64,000 nt of DNA from assembly GCF_015832195.1 (NCBI RefSeq), contig NC_052046.1, positions 29,912,911-29,976,910 on the forward strand. The letters run 5' to 3'. Every line of letters begins with the position of its first letter. Position 1 is the first letter of the stretch. The notes beneath the pieces were generated by a model. That model saw nothing but the letters and a program-made list of their open reading frames with translations, searched no databases and was not told the origin of the DNA. Below, in pieces: positions 38,901-50,473 of this stretch. The stretch comes from Motacilla alba alba (lineage: Eukaryota; Chordata; Aves; Passeriformes; Motacillidae). A program made the position numbers and the translations under genes.

Positions 38901-41092
38901 TGCAGGGGTTTTTTCTTAAAACTCAAGATCCTGACTTTTCTGGAAAGCCATACAATTCAGTTCTGATAATCAGATGTGTCAAAACTAAGTTGGCATCTTC
39001 TGAAAACAAATAAACAAGCAAACAAAGCATACCCACATGCTCTTATGCAACAGCTATGAGTAAATTTTTGTTCTGAAAATAAATGTAAATATATATAGCT
39101 CTACTTTAGATGACAGATTTTTGACATTTGCTACCAAAATTCCATCAGCAATCTAGAATCTCTGGGAAAGAAAAAAAATAGACCTGGACTGGTAGGATAA
39201 TGGGCATGTCTTATATATTTAGGGAATGAAAGATTAGTTTCAAACTACATGAGGAAGGAAAAGAACAGGTTACATAGGTGTTTCGTAGTACATTTTGTTT
39301 AGTCAGAAGCAGTATTCTTTCCATGTCATGTAAGTGGAATTCAAAGAATCATGCCATCAAATATCCCCAAAAAGGATTTTATTGGCATGTTGCGAAATAT
39401 TTTTAGAACTGAAGCGTATTAGAAAGATAATAAAAATACTGTCTTCTTCTGACATTATTCAGTCTGTGCTGACTTTATGGAAGTCATAAGTGTAGTGTTT
39501 CAGTCTGGATCAGCATGGATTTAAGGTGAGTGGGTAAGAAATGTAATGGGGTTTACAAAGGAGATCCCCCCACCTGCAAGTCACAGTTGTTTTGCTCACA
39601 GTACTCTGTGAAATTACTTGTTTAACACAAATTGGATTTGGTGTCTGCCTCATAGATTTAGCCTCTAATAGCATGAAACAGTTTATGTTTGTTCCAGCAG
39701 GACTACACAACTGGGAACTTTGATTTGATATCTTCTAACATTTATAGACTCCTAAGGAATAAAATTGATACCTTCTTGATATAACTGATTTCAGGGCAAA
39801 CAAAGCTATGATTACTTTACTGTAAAGATTGCTGTTTTGTCTGTGTTTCTGATTATAATCATTTCAAGTTTTTGATCTCATGAAGACATTGAATAGGCTT
39901 GATGTAGATTTGCAGACCAAGGAGATGTTAAAGAAAAACATTTAATGAGGGTAGAAAACTGCATAAATCAAATTATGACTACAGGAAGTTTCTGAGCAGC
40001 AGTACTTCAACAGATGTTTTACCCTGTAGTTAAGGAAGCATTTCTTGATTTTTTGGGTATTTTAGATTCTGTGTCTTTCACATGAAGTTTGCTTTTCATG
40101 CTGCTTAAACTAATGCTATAATAGAGTTTCTGAGAGCTTTAATCCAAGAAAGAAAAGTGATGGTTGCTGAGGACACATTTCTGGTTTCACTCAATGCAAT
40201 TTTCTCTTCCTTTCTGTGTGAGTTGGCCTGAAAGAGAGACAATTTCTGAAATGACATTTCAGATTTGGATTCTACACATTTTTTAAGGAAAATTAGATTA
40301 TTATAGAAAAGTGGGATGGTTATATTCCAGAAACTTTGGAAATGTTTTCTAAAATTTTTATTTTGAGAACCTTCCAAGTCCATGCATTTTTTCAAATAAT
40401 TTTCCTTCTCTTTCCTATATTTCACTTTCATATGTAGTTTCCAAGGAAATTAGTTATTTATATTAATCTCTTCAGCTTCTCCAGGTGATGTTTTTAGGAA
40501 ACTTGTTCATTGTGAATAACCTCTTTTTTCTTTCTTCTTTTGGATAAAAAATTGCATAGTTCTGATCTACTTATAAATACAGTGATAGCACCATTTTGTT
40601 TAAATATGATTAAAGCAAATTTCCAACACCTTTTTTCCAAGACCCTAAAATCAGAATTTATATCATATCTGACCTTGTAGCCTGCAACTCAAAGTATATT
40701 AGTGCTTGTCTGGGTATCAGTCTTTCCAAACTGATTCCTTTTAGCATGGACTCCTACATTTCTACCTTTATTCTTGACATCGTGTTTCTATGTCCCCATG
40801 TGCTTGCAACATCCCTGCTTCTGTACAGGAGGTCAGGTTATCTGTCTTATAATTCCCACACAGCAAGTCCTCTGCTTCCATCTCCAGTGTTGCCCACCAA
40901 GAGGGCTGGAAGTTTTAACTCATCACATGTTGCCTTTTTATGAGGGAGGCAGATCATGCTGCAGGGAAGGAGTGTGCTTATGTGCTGCCTAATGCATGAG
41001 CAGTAGATGCAGGGTTGCTACCTCTCCAGCATCCCAGGACATAGGACATCCAGGGGCCTGACTGCTCCTAGATGAAAACAGGAAGTGCAGAG

Positions 41093-41140
41093 GAAGACTT
41101 ACCACTCTTACCACAGAGGAAGACTTTACCACAGAGGGTG
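41093..41140. repeat. Short imperfect tandem duplication
   Basis: AGAGGAAGACTTACCACTCT is followed by TACCACAGAGGAAGACTTTA and CCACAGAGGG, a unit of about 27 bp with small differences. Confidence 0.7.
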
Positions 41141-42561
41141 TCTGTGATAAAGTAGAAGACAACAGAAGAAGCCAGGCATAGAAAGAACAGTGATCTATCC
41201 ACACAGCATGCTCTAAAATCCCGTGTAAATGCATTTTAATCTAAACACATTGACATATGCCTTCTAGGCATCTTTTTGAAGCCAAAGTTCTATTCAATAG
41301 GAATATTTACTGCCAAAATCAAATTCATGTGGTAGAGAACATATGGATTCCACATGCCTGATCTTTTATATACTTCCATGCACCTCTTTCCCGTTTCCAT
41401 TTGTTGTCTCTTCTAACAACATGTTTGCTGCGGGTATAAAGACTGGATAAACAAATCAGATTTGAAAATCAGTGGTGTAATGAATATCTTGCAGTCTCAT
41501 TTGTGCCTCTTCACTGCAGTAGTACAGGCACCTCTAGCCAATAGTATGCAAAAATTCAGGATTCAATCATTGTTCTCCCACAGCAGCTGTCCTAAGCTAA
41601 CAATAGCTTTTAGATACCTGCTGCTCCTGACATTTCTCTGCAGTTGCTGCAGGACTAAATATGTTTTTATCTTCTGGCCTAAAGTATGAGACATGAAGAT
41701 TCTCTGATTTTCACTCCACTGGATGATTTATCCTATAAAATATTTCAACTTAGCTAATTTAAAACACTGTGATATAATTTTTAAGTGAGAAAACTGCTGT
41801 AATATAGAAGCATCAAAGGATTCATGTTCTAAATTAAAGCCCACTATTTTGTAATTTTGACATTGAGAACTGAAATGTTTCACCCAGAAAAGTCCTGAGG
41901 AATAGGTTTTGTGTTATGAAGAGGTAGGTAGTACTTATATTTCACATACTATTACTATTTATTTCTGCTGTAGGGCCACTTTTTGCAAGTACTGGCCTTA
42001 GCATTGAGGAGGAATGTAAAATGGGTTCTCTTGAGCTTTAGGAACATCAACACGGCCAAAATCAAAATCTTTTCTTTGAGTGGAGTGAGGAACAGAGAAA
42101 TTTGTTTGTTTGCTTATAAGGTCTTGTGTAGCATCAGTAGAGTGAGTTGACATATTCAAACTAAAATCAAAACCACTGACAACACAAATGTTTCCAGTTT
42201 CATAAAATTAACTACGAGTTGAATTTTCCTAACTCACTGATAGAAAGGAGTCTTCAGTTCACTTAGAAGTGTTGGTCTCCTTCACATTCTGAGAATAGAC
42301 GCTCAGTATGGTTCTTGTTTTTGTTAGGAAATCCCACTGAGCTGATAGTTTGAATGACCTTCTGTCATGCAATATGTGGGAACTGATATGAAAACTTTGC
42401 AGATGAAGGACCTCAGCACAATCAACACTTTCTCTTAGAACAGTGTTTTCCAATTTATCTCTTATGGTTTCAGCAATTCCTGATCTTGAAACCTGCCCAA
42501 AGCAACCTTCAGTGAATTATTGACTTTTATTTTTTTGATCTTTGTCCCTGAAAACAATTGA

Positions 42562-42753
<192 letters not shown>

Positions 42754-43338
42754 TGAGTTCAATGCATTGTTTTGATCAAGTCTTTCATGTGCCTATTGGA
42801 AGGTATCATAAATCTGATCTCTGTTTTCCAGACTCTAAAGTGATATCATGCTGACTTTTGTTTACTTTACTCAGTATTTTTGCCTTTAAAGTGACTTATG
42901 CAACAGATCTGTTCCCTTTTGTAAATTCCTCCACGTTTCCTCTGACAACATAGAATCTAGCTAGTAGGATATAGATATTACTATTTTTCAGTCATCCTCA
43001 GGCATCCCTACCATGACTACAATTCTACTTCATGCAACTACAGAAGGCAGAAAAGGCATAATTATGCATCTGTCCCTGGGATTGTATTTTAAAGATGCTG
43101 TAGAGTTGCAGAAGTATCACGAGGGCTCTTACCTTACTGTGGATATATGTGACATGAAAGGAAAGCAGCTTGTCTCTGAGACTCGTGTTCTGCAGTGGCA
43201 AGGCTATCCCTTGAACACATGCTTGTATTCTCTTCAAGAGCACAAGACCTTTCAACAGTTTCTTGGAGATCAACAAGGCTGCTTTTGCAGAAATATTTTT
43301 GAAGGAAAAAGCACATTGAAAAAATTTGCAATTCAAAT

Positions 43339-43392
43339 TTTTATCTGTCACAAACTGACTGGGAATTTTATCTGTCACAAACTGACTGGACA
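43339..43392. repeat. 25-bp tandem duplication
   Basis: TTTATCTGTCACAAACTGAC plus TGGGA/TGGAC occurs twice in direct succession. It lies inside a 134-codon open frame that shows no other sign of being a gene. Confidence 0.9.
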
Positions 43393-43570
43393 GACATGCT
43401 TAAATTTTATAACTTAATCTTTCTTCTAAGGTTTGGTTCACATCACAGCTTCTGGGAACTCCTGGTTGATGATAATGCCTTAAAGTGAATTTGCTGTAAC
43501 ATTTCTGATCCACTGATCAGAAAGAGTAATTTTTTTAGGGTAACAGCATTAATTATTTTGTGGCCATTTC

Positions 43571-43652
43571 AGTAGTAGTAGTAATAGTAGTAGTAGTAGT
43601 AGTAATAGCAATAATAATAGTAGCAAAAATATATAATTATAATAATAATAGC
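43571..43652. repeat. AGT/AAT trinucleotide microsatellite
   Basis: AGTAGTAGTAGTAATAGTAG repeats run to about 43625, followed by AATAATAATAG variants. It is imperfect, so probably old. Confidence 0.92.
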
Positions 43653-43708
43653 ACCTACTTGTAAACAACTGTTCTGCATATAGACATAAAAAGTCTATAG
43701 ACATATAG

Positions 43709-43800
43709 ATAGAAGATAAAAGAAAAGAATGAGGAAGGGAGGGAGGCAAGGAGAGAGGAGCACAAAGGCAGGAACAAAAAAGGAATGACAGACAGAAAGC
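43709..43800 (+). repeat. Purine-rich low-complexity tract
   Basis: GAAGATAAAAGAAAAGAATG is followed by AGGAAGGGAGGGAGGCAAGG and AGAGAGGAG. This is a simple GA-rich stretch next to the AGT microsatellite. Confidence 0.75.
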
Positions 43801-45036
43801 AGAGGCAGACGTTGAATTATCTAGACTAGAAAAATGCAATTCTTGATTATTCCAGACATCCAAATCCAGAACAGGTTGTCAGGCTTTGGACAAAACCCAC
43901 TACTAAGAAATAACTGAAGATTCTGTCCACAGTATTCACATTAAGATTTTTAGTCCAAGCAAGGCTGTGCGTTTGTTACAGGTTTCTTTGTAGATATGTA
44001 ATATCTGTAACCACTGACATTCTCCACCTACTTATGTTGTGAAGAGCTATTAGTCAGGAGATGGTGTGTCCAAAATTAAGTATTCTGAATTTGGATTTGT
44101 AACACTAGCCTAACTATAGATAAATATAATACAATAGAACTGTTGTTTCTGTCTAGTACCTCAGTTGTACTCAGCTAATTCTAACATTGGTATGCTAGAA
44201 AGATTTTATGTCTCAGGTGTGGTTGCTAGGCTAATGGTGTCCTATAAGACTCACAGCCTCCTATACGTATGTAAAAGAAAGGTGGTGCTCATGGTGCTGA
44301 AGGCAGCATAACCAGAGGAAATGGATGACCTTGGGGTTGTGAAGTACTTCCAGGAGTGAGTGGTGACTTCAAAGATGTCCTTGTTCCTACAAAGCTAGAT
44401 GCTTCACATTGCCACATCTGTCCCAGTTTTTGTCCTTCGTCAAGCTTGACCCTCTGATTTGGTTGTTGACTTAAGGAAAAACATTGCTTGATGAGCTGAC
44501 CATTATTAGTCTGATCAACTCCTCGAAAATAGAAGGAAGATGCAACAGATTGTCTCAGAGAGCTCAGCAGCAGCTAGATTGATCTAGCTATTTTCTCTAT
44601 GTTCGTGGTCAGTGTGCCTGCCTATCTGATTTTGCAGCTGCTGGATTGATAGAGAACAAAGTAGACAGTGTGGATGAGGCTTGTCTTACTTCTGTGTGCC
44701 ACTAAATAATTGAGTGCAAACAGAGTATAGCCAGGATGATGCTTGTGAAGTACATCGATACAGCTGAATCACAGATGAGAAGAATGAAAATAAAATGCAA
44801 GTAACAAATGCAAGGAACAAAAAAGCTTTCTTGGAAATAATTGATCTTTCTCTACCTGATTAAAATGTGTGACAAATCTGGCATCAGTTATATAAATCTG
44901 ATGCAAGTGTTGTAGCCAGGAAAAAAGCATAATCATAGCAAAAATTACCCCTTTTCTCAGATCATGAGATTTTTCAAGTTCTGACATTTTGGATTTCACT
45001 CTTAAATAATGACCTCTGAATTGAATGCCCGGGAAG

Positions 45037-45044
45037 CATCATCA

Positions 45045-45097
<53 letters not shown>

Positions 45098-45117
45098 GCT
45101 ATTGTTATTGTTATTAT
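45037..45117. repeat. ATC/ATT trinucleotide microsatellite
   Basis: Four ATC units pass into about 18 ATT units and then ATTGTT variants. It is among the longest uninterrupted trinucleotide arrays in the window and is likely variable in length. Confidence 0.95.
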
Positions 45118-46699
45118 GTGTAATGTTCCATTTCCTTGATTAAGTTTAAAATTTTTTTGAATAGAAGCTGAAGTACACATGATGAATGATAAAGTGAGAC
45201 CCTAGAAGGGGAGTGATCTAAGTGTATTAGATTTGCAAGACAGAGGAATTTTCACTTCTCAATTCAATGAATAATTGTTATGAAATTACATACTTATCTG
45301 AGTCGACATTTACAGGCATCAGAGTTTTGTTCAGAAATGTGTTTGGACCAAGGTGCCTAATGTGGGCTAAGATATAAAAATCTATTTAAAATGAAGCAGA
45401 CTACACATGTCTGTGTACATATAGCTGTAGATTACAAGGGTAGGATCCTGTTTTATAGCTTATTTGGAATTATGGAGATTGTCTGTTGTCATATGTACAT
45501 AGAATTCTTTTAAAAAGTTTATGCCAAGACCTATTTTAAGCTAAAATAAGAGTTTGAGGGGTCACCAAAGCTAAGTAGTCAGGAAGCAGGCTAGGAGATT
45601 TAACTTCAGGCCATCCCTGAAAACACATGATGTTGGGTAATAGCTCAGAAGCCTGTTTTCAGCTTTCAAAGTAGTACTTACTTCTGTCTCAATAACAAAT
45701 TACTCTTAGTATTTTCCCTTAAAGATAGTAAATATGGTGTCTAAGTTTTCTGGCAAATACAGGCTGCTCTACTCTTTTGGGAGCACTTCATTTTGCAGCT
45801 TGGACTGGTATGTTGCTGGAGTGCTTTGTTCACAAATCATTATGTGAATTTCTCAGAAGCCAGAATGTGTTTTCCAGCAATCTGCATGAGTCTGTCTGTG
45901 GAGCTTCTTTGGGCAGCCACTGGGAAAGGCCGTTTTGTCAAGCCAGAGAGGTCTGTGTCCTTGAAAACAACCAGACCTGTGGCAGTGAGAGATATTTGCC
46001 ATAAAACTAATGATTCCAAAATAGTCCTCTGAGAGTAAATACACCTAATCTTTTATTCATTGAGTAGAAAATGGAAATTGTTGTGAATCAGGATAGGTCC
46101 AATCTAAACACCTTAGTAATAAAAAATGGCACATTAACTCCAGCAGTTAAGCGTATGCCACCTGCTGGTTAAGTTTGTTTTCTTATTACTGCGGCGGCCA
46201 TTTTCCACTTAATTTGTTTCCTTGGATAGTTGAAGTTTCAGTGACTACATTAAGCAAACTGATAGCGTCATCGCCTGCTACTGCATTGCAAGAAGAAATT
46301 GCAGAATGAAGAGAGTCAGTGGGCACAGGTTTGTGTGCATGCATTCATACATGGAACACATTTCCACAAAGAGGCAAGAGATATAATTTGATTCATTTCC
46401 CGCCAAAGAAAAAAGATCAAGTCCCATCTCTAGCTCACAGCAGCAAGTAATAGATATTTTCTTCTTGCCTCTACAGTTCTCTGTTGTTCCTGTACCACAG
46501 TGTACGGTTGCTGTGGCAGTCATGATGGCTGCTCGGAGACATTGCAAACCTCACTTCAGCTTTGTGCTGCTGATGGTATGGCCAGGAGGTAGTTCCAGAT
46601 GACTTAATGTGCAACTTGCAGTTTTGGTGCTGTCAGATTTGTTACAGATAAAACCCAAATTAATCCAAATCAATAATTTGCGAGAGCCAAATTAAAGAT

Positions 46700-47315
46700 T
46701 AACAAAAAGAAATAGAATTTTTTTTTGCCTATTGGATCATAAATTTTGCCAGCCATGAATCAAAGGAGCAGGGCTGAGCCCGGGACTCAACTCTGGGTGA
46801 ACACAGCTCTGACCCCCTGATGCATCAGATCTGGTGAGTTCACAAAATCTGTCCTAGTGTGTCCAGGTTTTATACTATTTTTCTTGCCCAAAGCCAGTTT
46901 TCTTTTGTTCTTTTCTTCATCGGCGAATATTAATACAGTCCCCCCTTGTTAGAAGAATACTATCTGTCAAGCAGACAGAACAAAGTCTAGAGAGCTACTT
47001 GAATATTCATACAGTTCCCTTGTCCTCCATCAGGTGGTCGTAGACTCCTGTCTCCTACTTGGACAAAGCTACCTTGGAATACACAACACACTTCCTGGAA
47101 CACATACATGTAAAATAAGGGTTACAGGAACCTTGTTTTCACATGCTAGTGCATTTATGGGGACCGGGTATCTGTGATCATTATGGGCCGGTGATGGCTT
47201 GGGTGCTCTGAGACTCGATTAGAATTTCTATAGGAGATGTTCCCCTTCACTTGCTAATTTGGGTTTCTATTCAGTGGACACCTGTGGAAGCTACATTCTA
47301 ATGAAGTAACCGATT
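46700..47315 (-). mobile_element. Probable ERV LTR fragment
   Basis: The block is richer in CpG and G+C than the flanking intron (AGCCCGGGACTC, CATCGGCGAATATT, GGGACCGGGT, GGGCCGGTGATG). On the minus strand it offers a TATA-like AGTATAAAAC near 46876. The text resembles an avian ERV LTR that I recognise only loosely. Ends and target duplication were not found, so this could be another dispersed repeat. Confidence 0.42.
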
Positions 47316-47389
47316 TCCCGATTGCTGTGTAAGATTTCTAAGAGTCCAGATGCTTTTTGTATCAAACCCCAAAGCATGATTTGAACATA

Positions 47390-47390
<1 letters not shown>

Positions 47391-47460
<70 letters not shown>
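47391..47460. repeat. (GT)n(TA)n compound microsatellite
   Basis: About seven GT units pass into roughly 26 TA units and end ATGTATTTCCC. Long TA arrays extrude cruciforms easily and are a common place for replication slippage. Confidence 0.95.
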
Positions 47461-47809
47461 TTCCCAGGTACAATATTTATTTGAGCAGGAATTTTAATAC
47501 ATCTTTAACAGATTGAAACAAAGGAGATGTCATGCTGTAGTAACTGAGCACATTGTGCTGAGATCAAGACCTGCATCATGCAGGTGCTTGCTATTTATTA
47601 TGCTTTTATGTCAAACAGAGGTGGATCCCCATTTTCACAAAATACACAGTGCATGAGAAGGTTGCCTTGTGTGGCTAGTATTCAAATGCCAATATTGCCA
47701 CACTTACGTAGGGCTTTGCATCTTCTTAATTGTTACTTACACGAAGTACTAGGAAGCTGTTGAGTCAATGTTATGTCCTGGTCCACTTGGAAAAAGTTGT
47801 TTGATTTAC

Positions 47810-48180
47810 TCTGGGCCGTGCGTGGAAAAAAAACCCACCAAAATTCTTGGGAGGTTCAATATCAAACTTTTACTTGCAAACTTTAGAACTTTAAAGTAGA
47901 ATAAGATACTTGGCTAGTTTTAAAATGTAGCAGTTTTGGTTAGAAATTCAATGATATAAAGGCATAAAAATTAACACTTCAGAAAATGTATAAAAGAAAA
48001 GAAAGAAAAAGGGAGGATAAAATTAGAAAGGTGTATATTCACCACCTGTGGATGAAGAGGTGAGACCCAATTGTTGCAATTTCTGTATCTGTTGGTTGAA
48101 GCGATGATCTCAGTCTTGATCCATTGGGGCTGGGGGAAGCCCATGTAGCACAAAGTCCAGTGGGTTGATACTACCCTCAG
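47810..48180 (-). mobile_element. Probable LTR/ERV-derived fragment
   Basis: From GGGCCGTGCGTGG through AACCCACCAAAATTCTTGGG, GGTTCAATATCAAACTTTTA and CAATTGTTGCAATTTCTGTA to GATCCATTGGGGCTGGGGGA, the sequence resembles the antisense of a songbird ERV LTR end. On the minus strand a degraded poly(A)-signal region (AAGTAAAAGTTTGATATTGA) is visible. Boundaries are uncertain and it may extend towards 48450. Confidence 0.4.
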
Positions 48181-49559
48181 GCTCAGTGGGAATGCCCAGG
48201 TACCTCTACTGGAGCAGGGAGTTTGACACAGATAATGTTAATACTGTGGATCATAGGACAAAAGTTACTGCTGCCTCTTAATTCAGCGTAGTTGAGTCAG
48301 TTATCAGAAAGGATGAGTACCTTCAGGCTGTGTGGGAAGCTGAGCCACTGGTGTAAGGACATTGGCATGATAAAAAGCTATCCCAGCTAGCAGGATTTGC
48401 CTCCTTTCAGCCTCTTCCCTTATCTTGTTCACCACCCAGCTGTGAGATGGGTGTGCACCCCCTTTCGGTTACATGGGGCATCATCAGCGAAGCATCCTCA
48501 GCTTTTGCAAATTGCCAGTTGTTTGAGTCACAACATTCCAGCATCCCACAGTGATTTAGCAGTTTCTTTTCCATATGGACTACAAATAACGGTTTACCTT
48601 GATGGCTTCAGATCTGTGTGACTGAAAAGGCTACTGTAGCAAACCTGTCCATGTTTCTGGAAGAATTTATACAGGGAAGAGTCTGACTTGATCATATTCT
48701 AGCTGCAAAAAACATTGCGCTTTTCAGCTGGATGTGCAAGCTCAGCGAATTCATATGCTAATTAAATACTGGCTGCAACGGTTTGTTAGCATACACTTTG
48801 ATCTGAATTAAATATTAGCTAAATCAGATGGAACTTTTAAGAATTTACTGGCATATTGTCACTTGATTTCTTTGGCCCTTCCCAGAGGTTAGAAGTTCAT
48901 TTAGGTCTGGTTTTTTTCAAGAATTTTTTCTTCAGAAATAGTAAAATCATTTCAGCTAATGTTTTTTAGTGGTGATGACATTTTTTTTCTCTTAGAGAGG
49001 AACCTGAAGAGGGCTTGGTGTCTTCTCAAACAGCTCTCACAGCATAGCTGCTGTGAACAGCATATAATTAGGCAACAGGCATTTGGAGCAGGAAAGCATT
49101 GTGTAACTGCTGGCCTGCTGGTTGTTAAAACAGCTCTCGTTTCTCCCATGGAAACACTCTGTGAGGTTTGCAGCATAAAGTGGAATACTGATTGTCCTCT
49201 GTGTCCAAATTGATGTGTCAATCCACTTCAGGAATGACTGTGAAATTCTGGTAATTTTGGAGAAGTTAAACCTCCTATCCAGCCCATACAAATCAATAGG
49301 ATTAATCTAGTACTTAGGGTCTACCTCTGTAAGGGTTGAGATAATGAGTAGTGGTTTTTAATTCTGCGAACCCCATCTGAGTTCTTTTTTGGTAAAGAAC
49401 CAAGACCATATTTTGTGTTTTGAGCTGCCAAAAAGCCAGATGAATTTAGCTGAAGTTAGTCATTGACTCCACAGAGAACAAAAATCTAATGCTAGGGGTA
49501 GTTTTTTTTCGTTTCAGTTATGCAGAGAACAGCTTTCACAAGAAAAAGTGCTATATTAA

Positions 49560-49650
49560 AAAAAAAGCCCCAAACAAAACAAAAAACCCAAAACGAACAA
49601 ACAAACACAAACAAACAAAACCACAAAAAAACAAAAAAAACAAAGACAGC
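49560..49650 (+). repeat. A/C-rich low-complexity tract
   Basis: The tract is built of AAAACAAAAAACCC, AACAAACAAACACAAAC and AAAACAAAAAAAAC. The 141-codon open frame at 49489-49914 is mainly a translation of this tract. Confidence 0.85.
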
Positions 49651-50444
49651 TGTTGTATTACACTGAACCCTGGAAAAGTGTTTGATCATACCGTCTGCTT
49701 TTCAGCTACTGTCAGATTAGGTAGGGCATCTGATAATAGAAACTACAAAAATGTCAGACCTACCACAGAAGCAGAAGTGTACAATTTAGTTATTGGGTCC
49801 ATCCTGAACTTCTGCTGTGCCATCCTCACATCTGGAACATGTCTGCAAAGACCAATATTCCTTTTGTTGCTTTTATTCAGTAAGCAAACATTTTCTATTT
49901 TATCAGTGAAGTGATCTGATAGATACTAAAGCAACTTACTACAAATCTTTCTACTTCCTGTCTTCCTACATATTTTGTGGTTAAAATTGCAGATACAGAA
50001 ATAAAATGTAGAATGTTTCTTTTCCCTCTAAAAATGTAAGCTTGTGAAAATGTCCATTACCCCATTTACACTATTAACAGGTATACTGGGAAATACACAC
50101 TGAATTGTTATACAGATCTGTAAAGTTTCTGGATAAGGAAATTGAAGGCAAAGCAGTACTTGGTGGCACAGCAAAATTCCATCTTAGATAATATAAACCA
50201 GTTTTTGCAATCAGGGAATTGGAAGGGTTCAATGCAATTTATATACTCCATGATAATGTTCAGCAACCTTTATTTCTGTCAGGATCTGTTGTGTCTGAGA
50301 AATCATAATTTCTTTTATCTTTCTTAGAAAATAAAATTATCCTTTCTGTGGCTTCACGTAGGGCACAGAGACTTATTCATTAGTGCTATAATATCTCAGC
50401 CAGAGAACTAATGGCTTGTGGCTATTTTTGTTGCTTGATCTCTT

Positions 50445-50473
50445 TTGACAGTGTGTTGTCATGACACTGTCAA
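50445..50473. repeat. 10-bp inverted repeat with palindromic centre
   Basis: TTGACAGTGT and ACACTGTCAA flank GTTGTCATG. The overlapping centre TGTCATGACA is itself a perfect palindrome, giving two alternative foldings. Confidence 0.9.

Noticed and set aside
43013..43417. 134-codon open frame on the + strand
   Set aside because: The opposite strand is also open over the same region, the end is a translated 25-bp tandem duplication, and no family is recognised.
43549..43863. 104-codon minus-strand frame with a long Leu run
   Set aside because: The Leu run is a translation of the AGT/AAT microsatellite and the rest is a purine-rich tract.
44200..44760. G+C-enriched block considered as a retrogene or conserved element
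   Set aside because: No frame is open for long and no family or repeat could be recognised, so there is nothing to support a call.
44974..45180. Minus-strand frame with an Ile run suggesting a membrane segment
   Set aside because: The Ile run is a translation of the ATT microsatellite.
49489..49914. 141-codon open frame on the + strand
   Set aside because: Much of it is Lys/Asn/Thr/Pro translation of an A/C-rich low-complexity tract.
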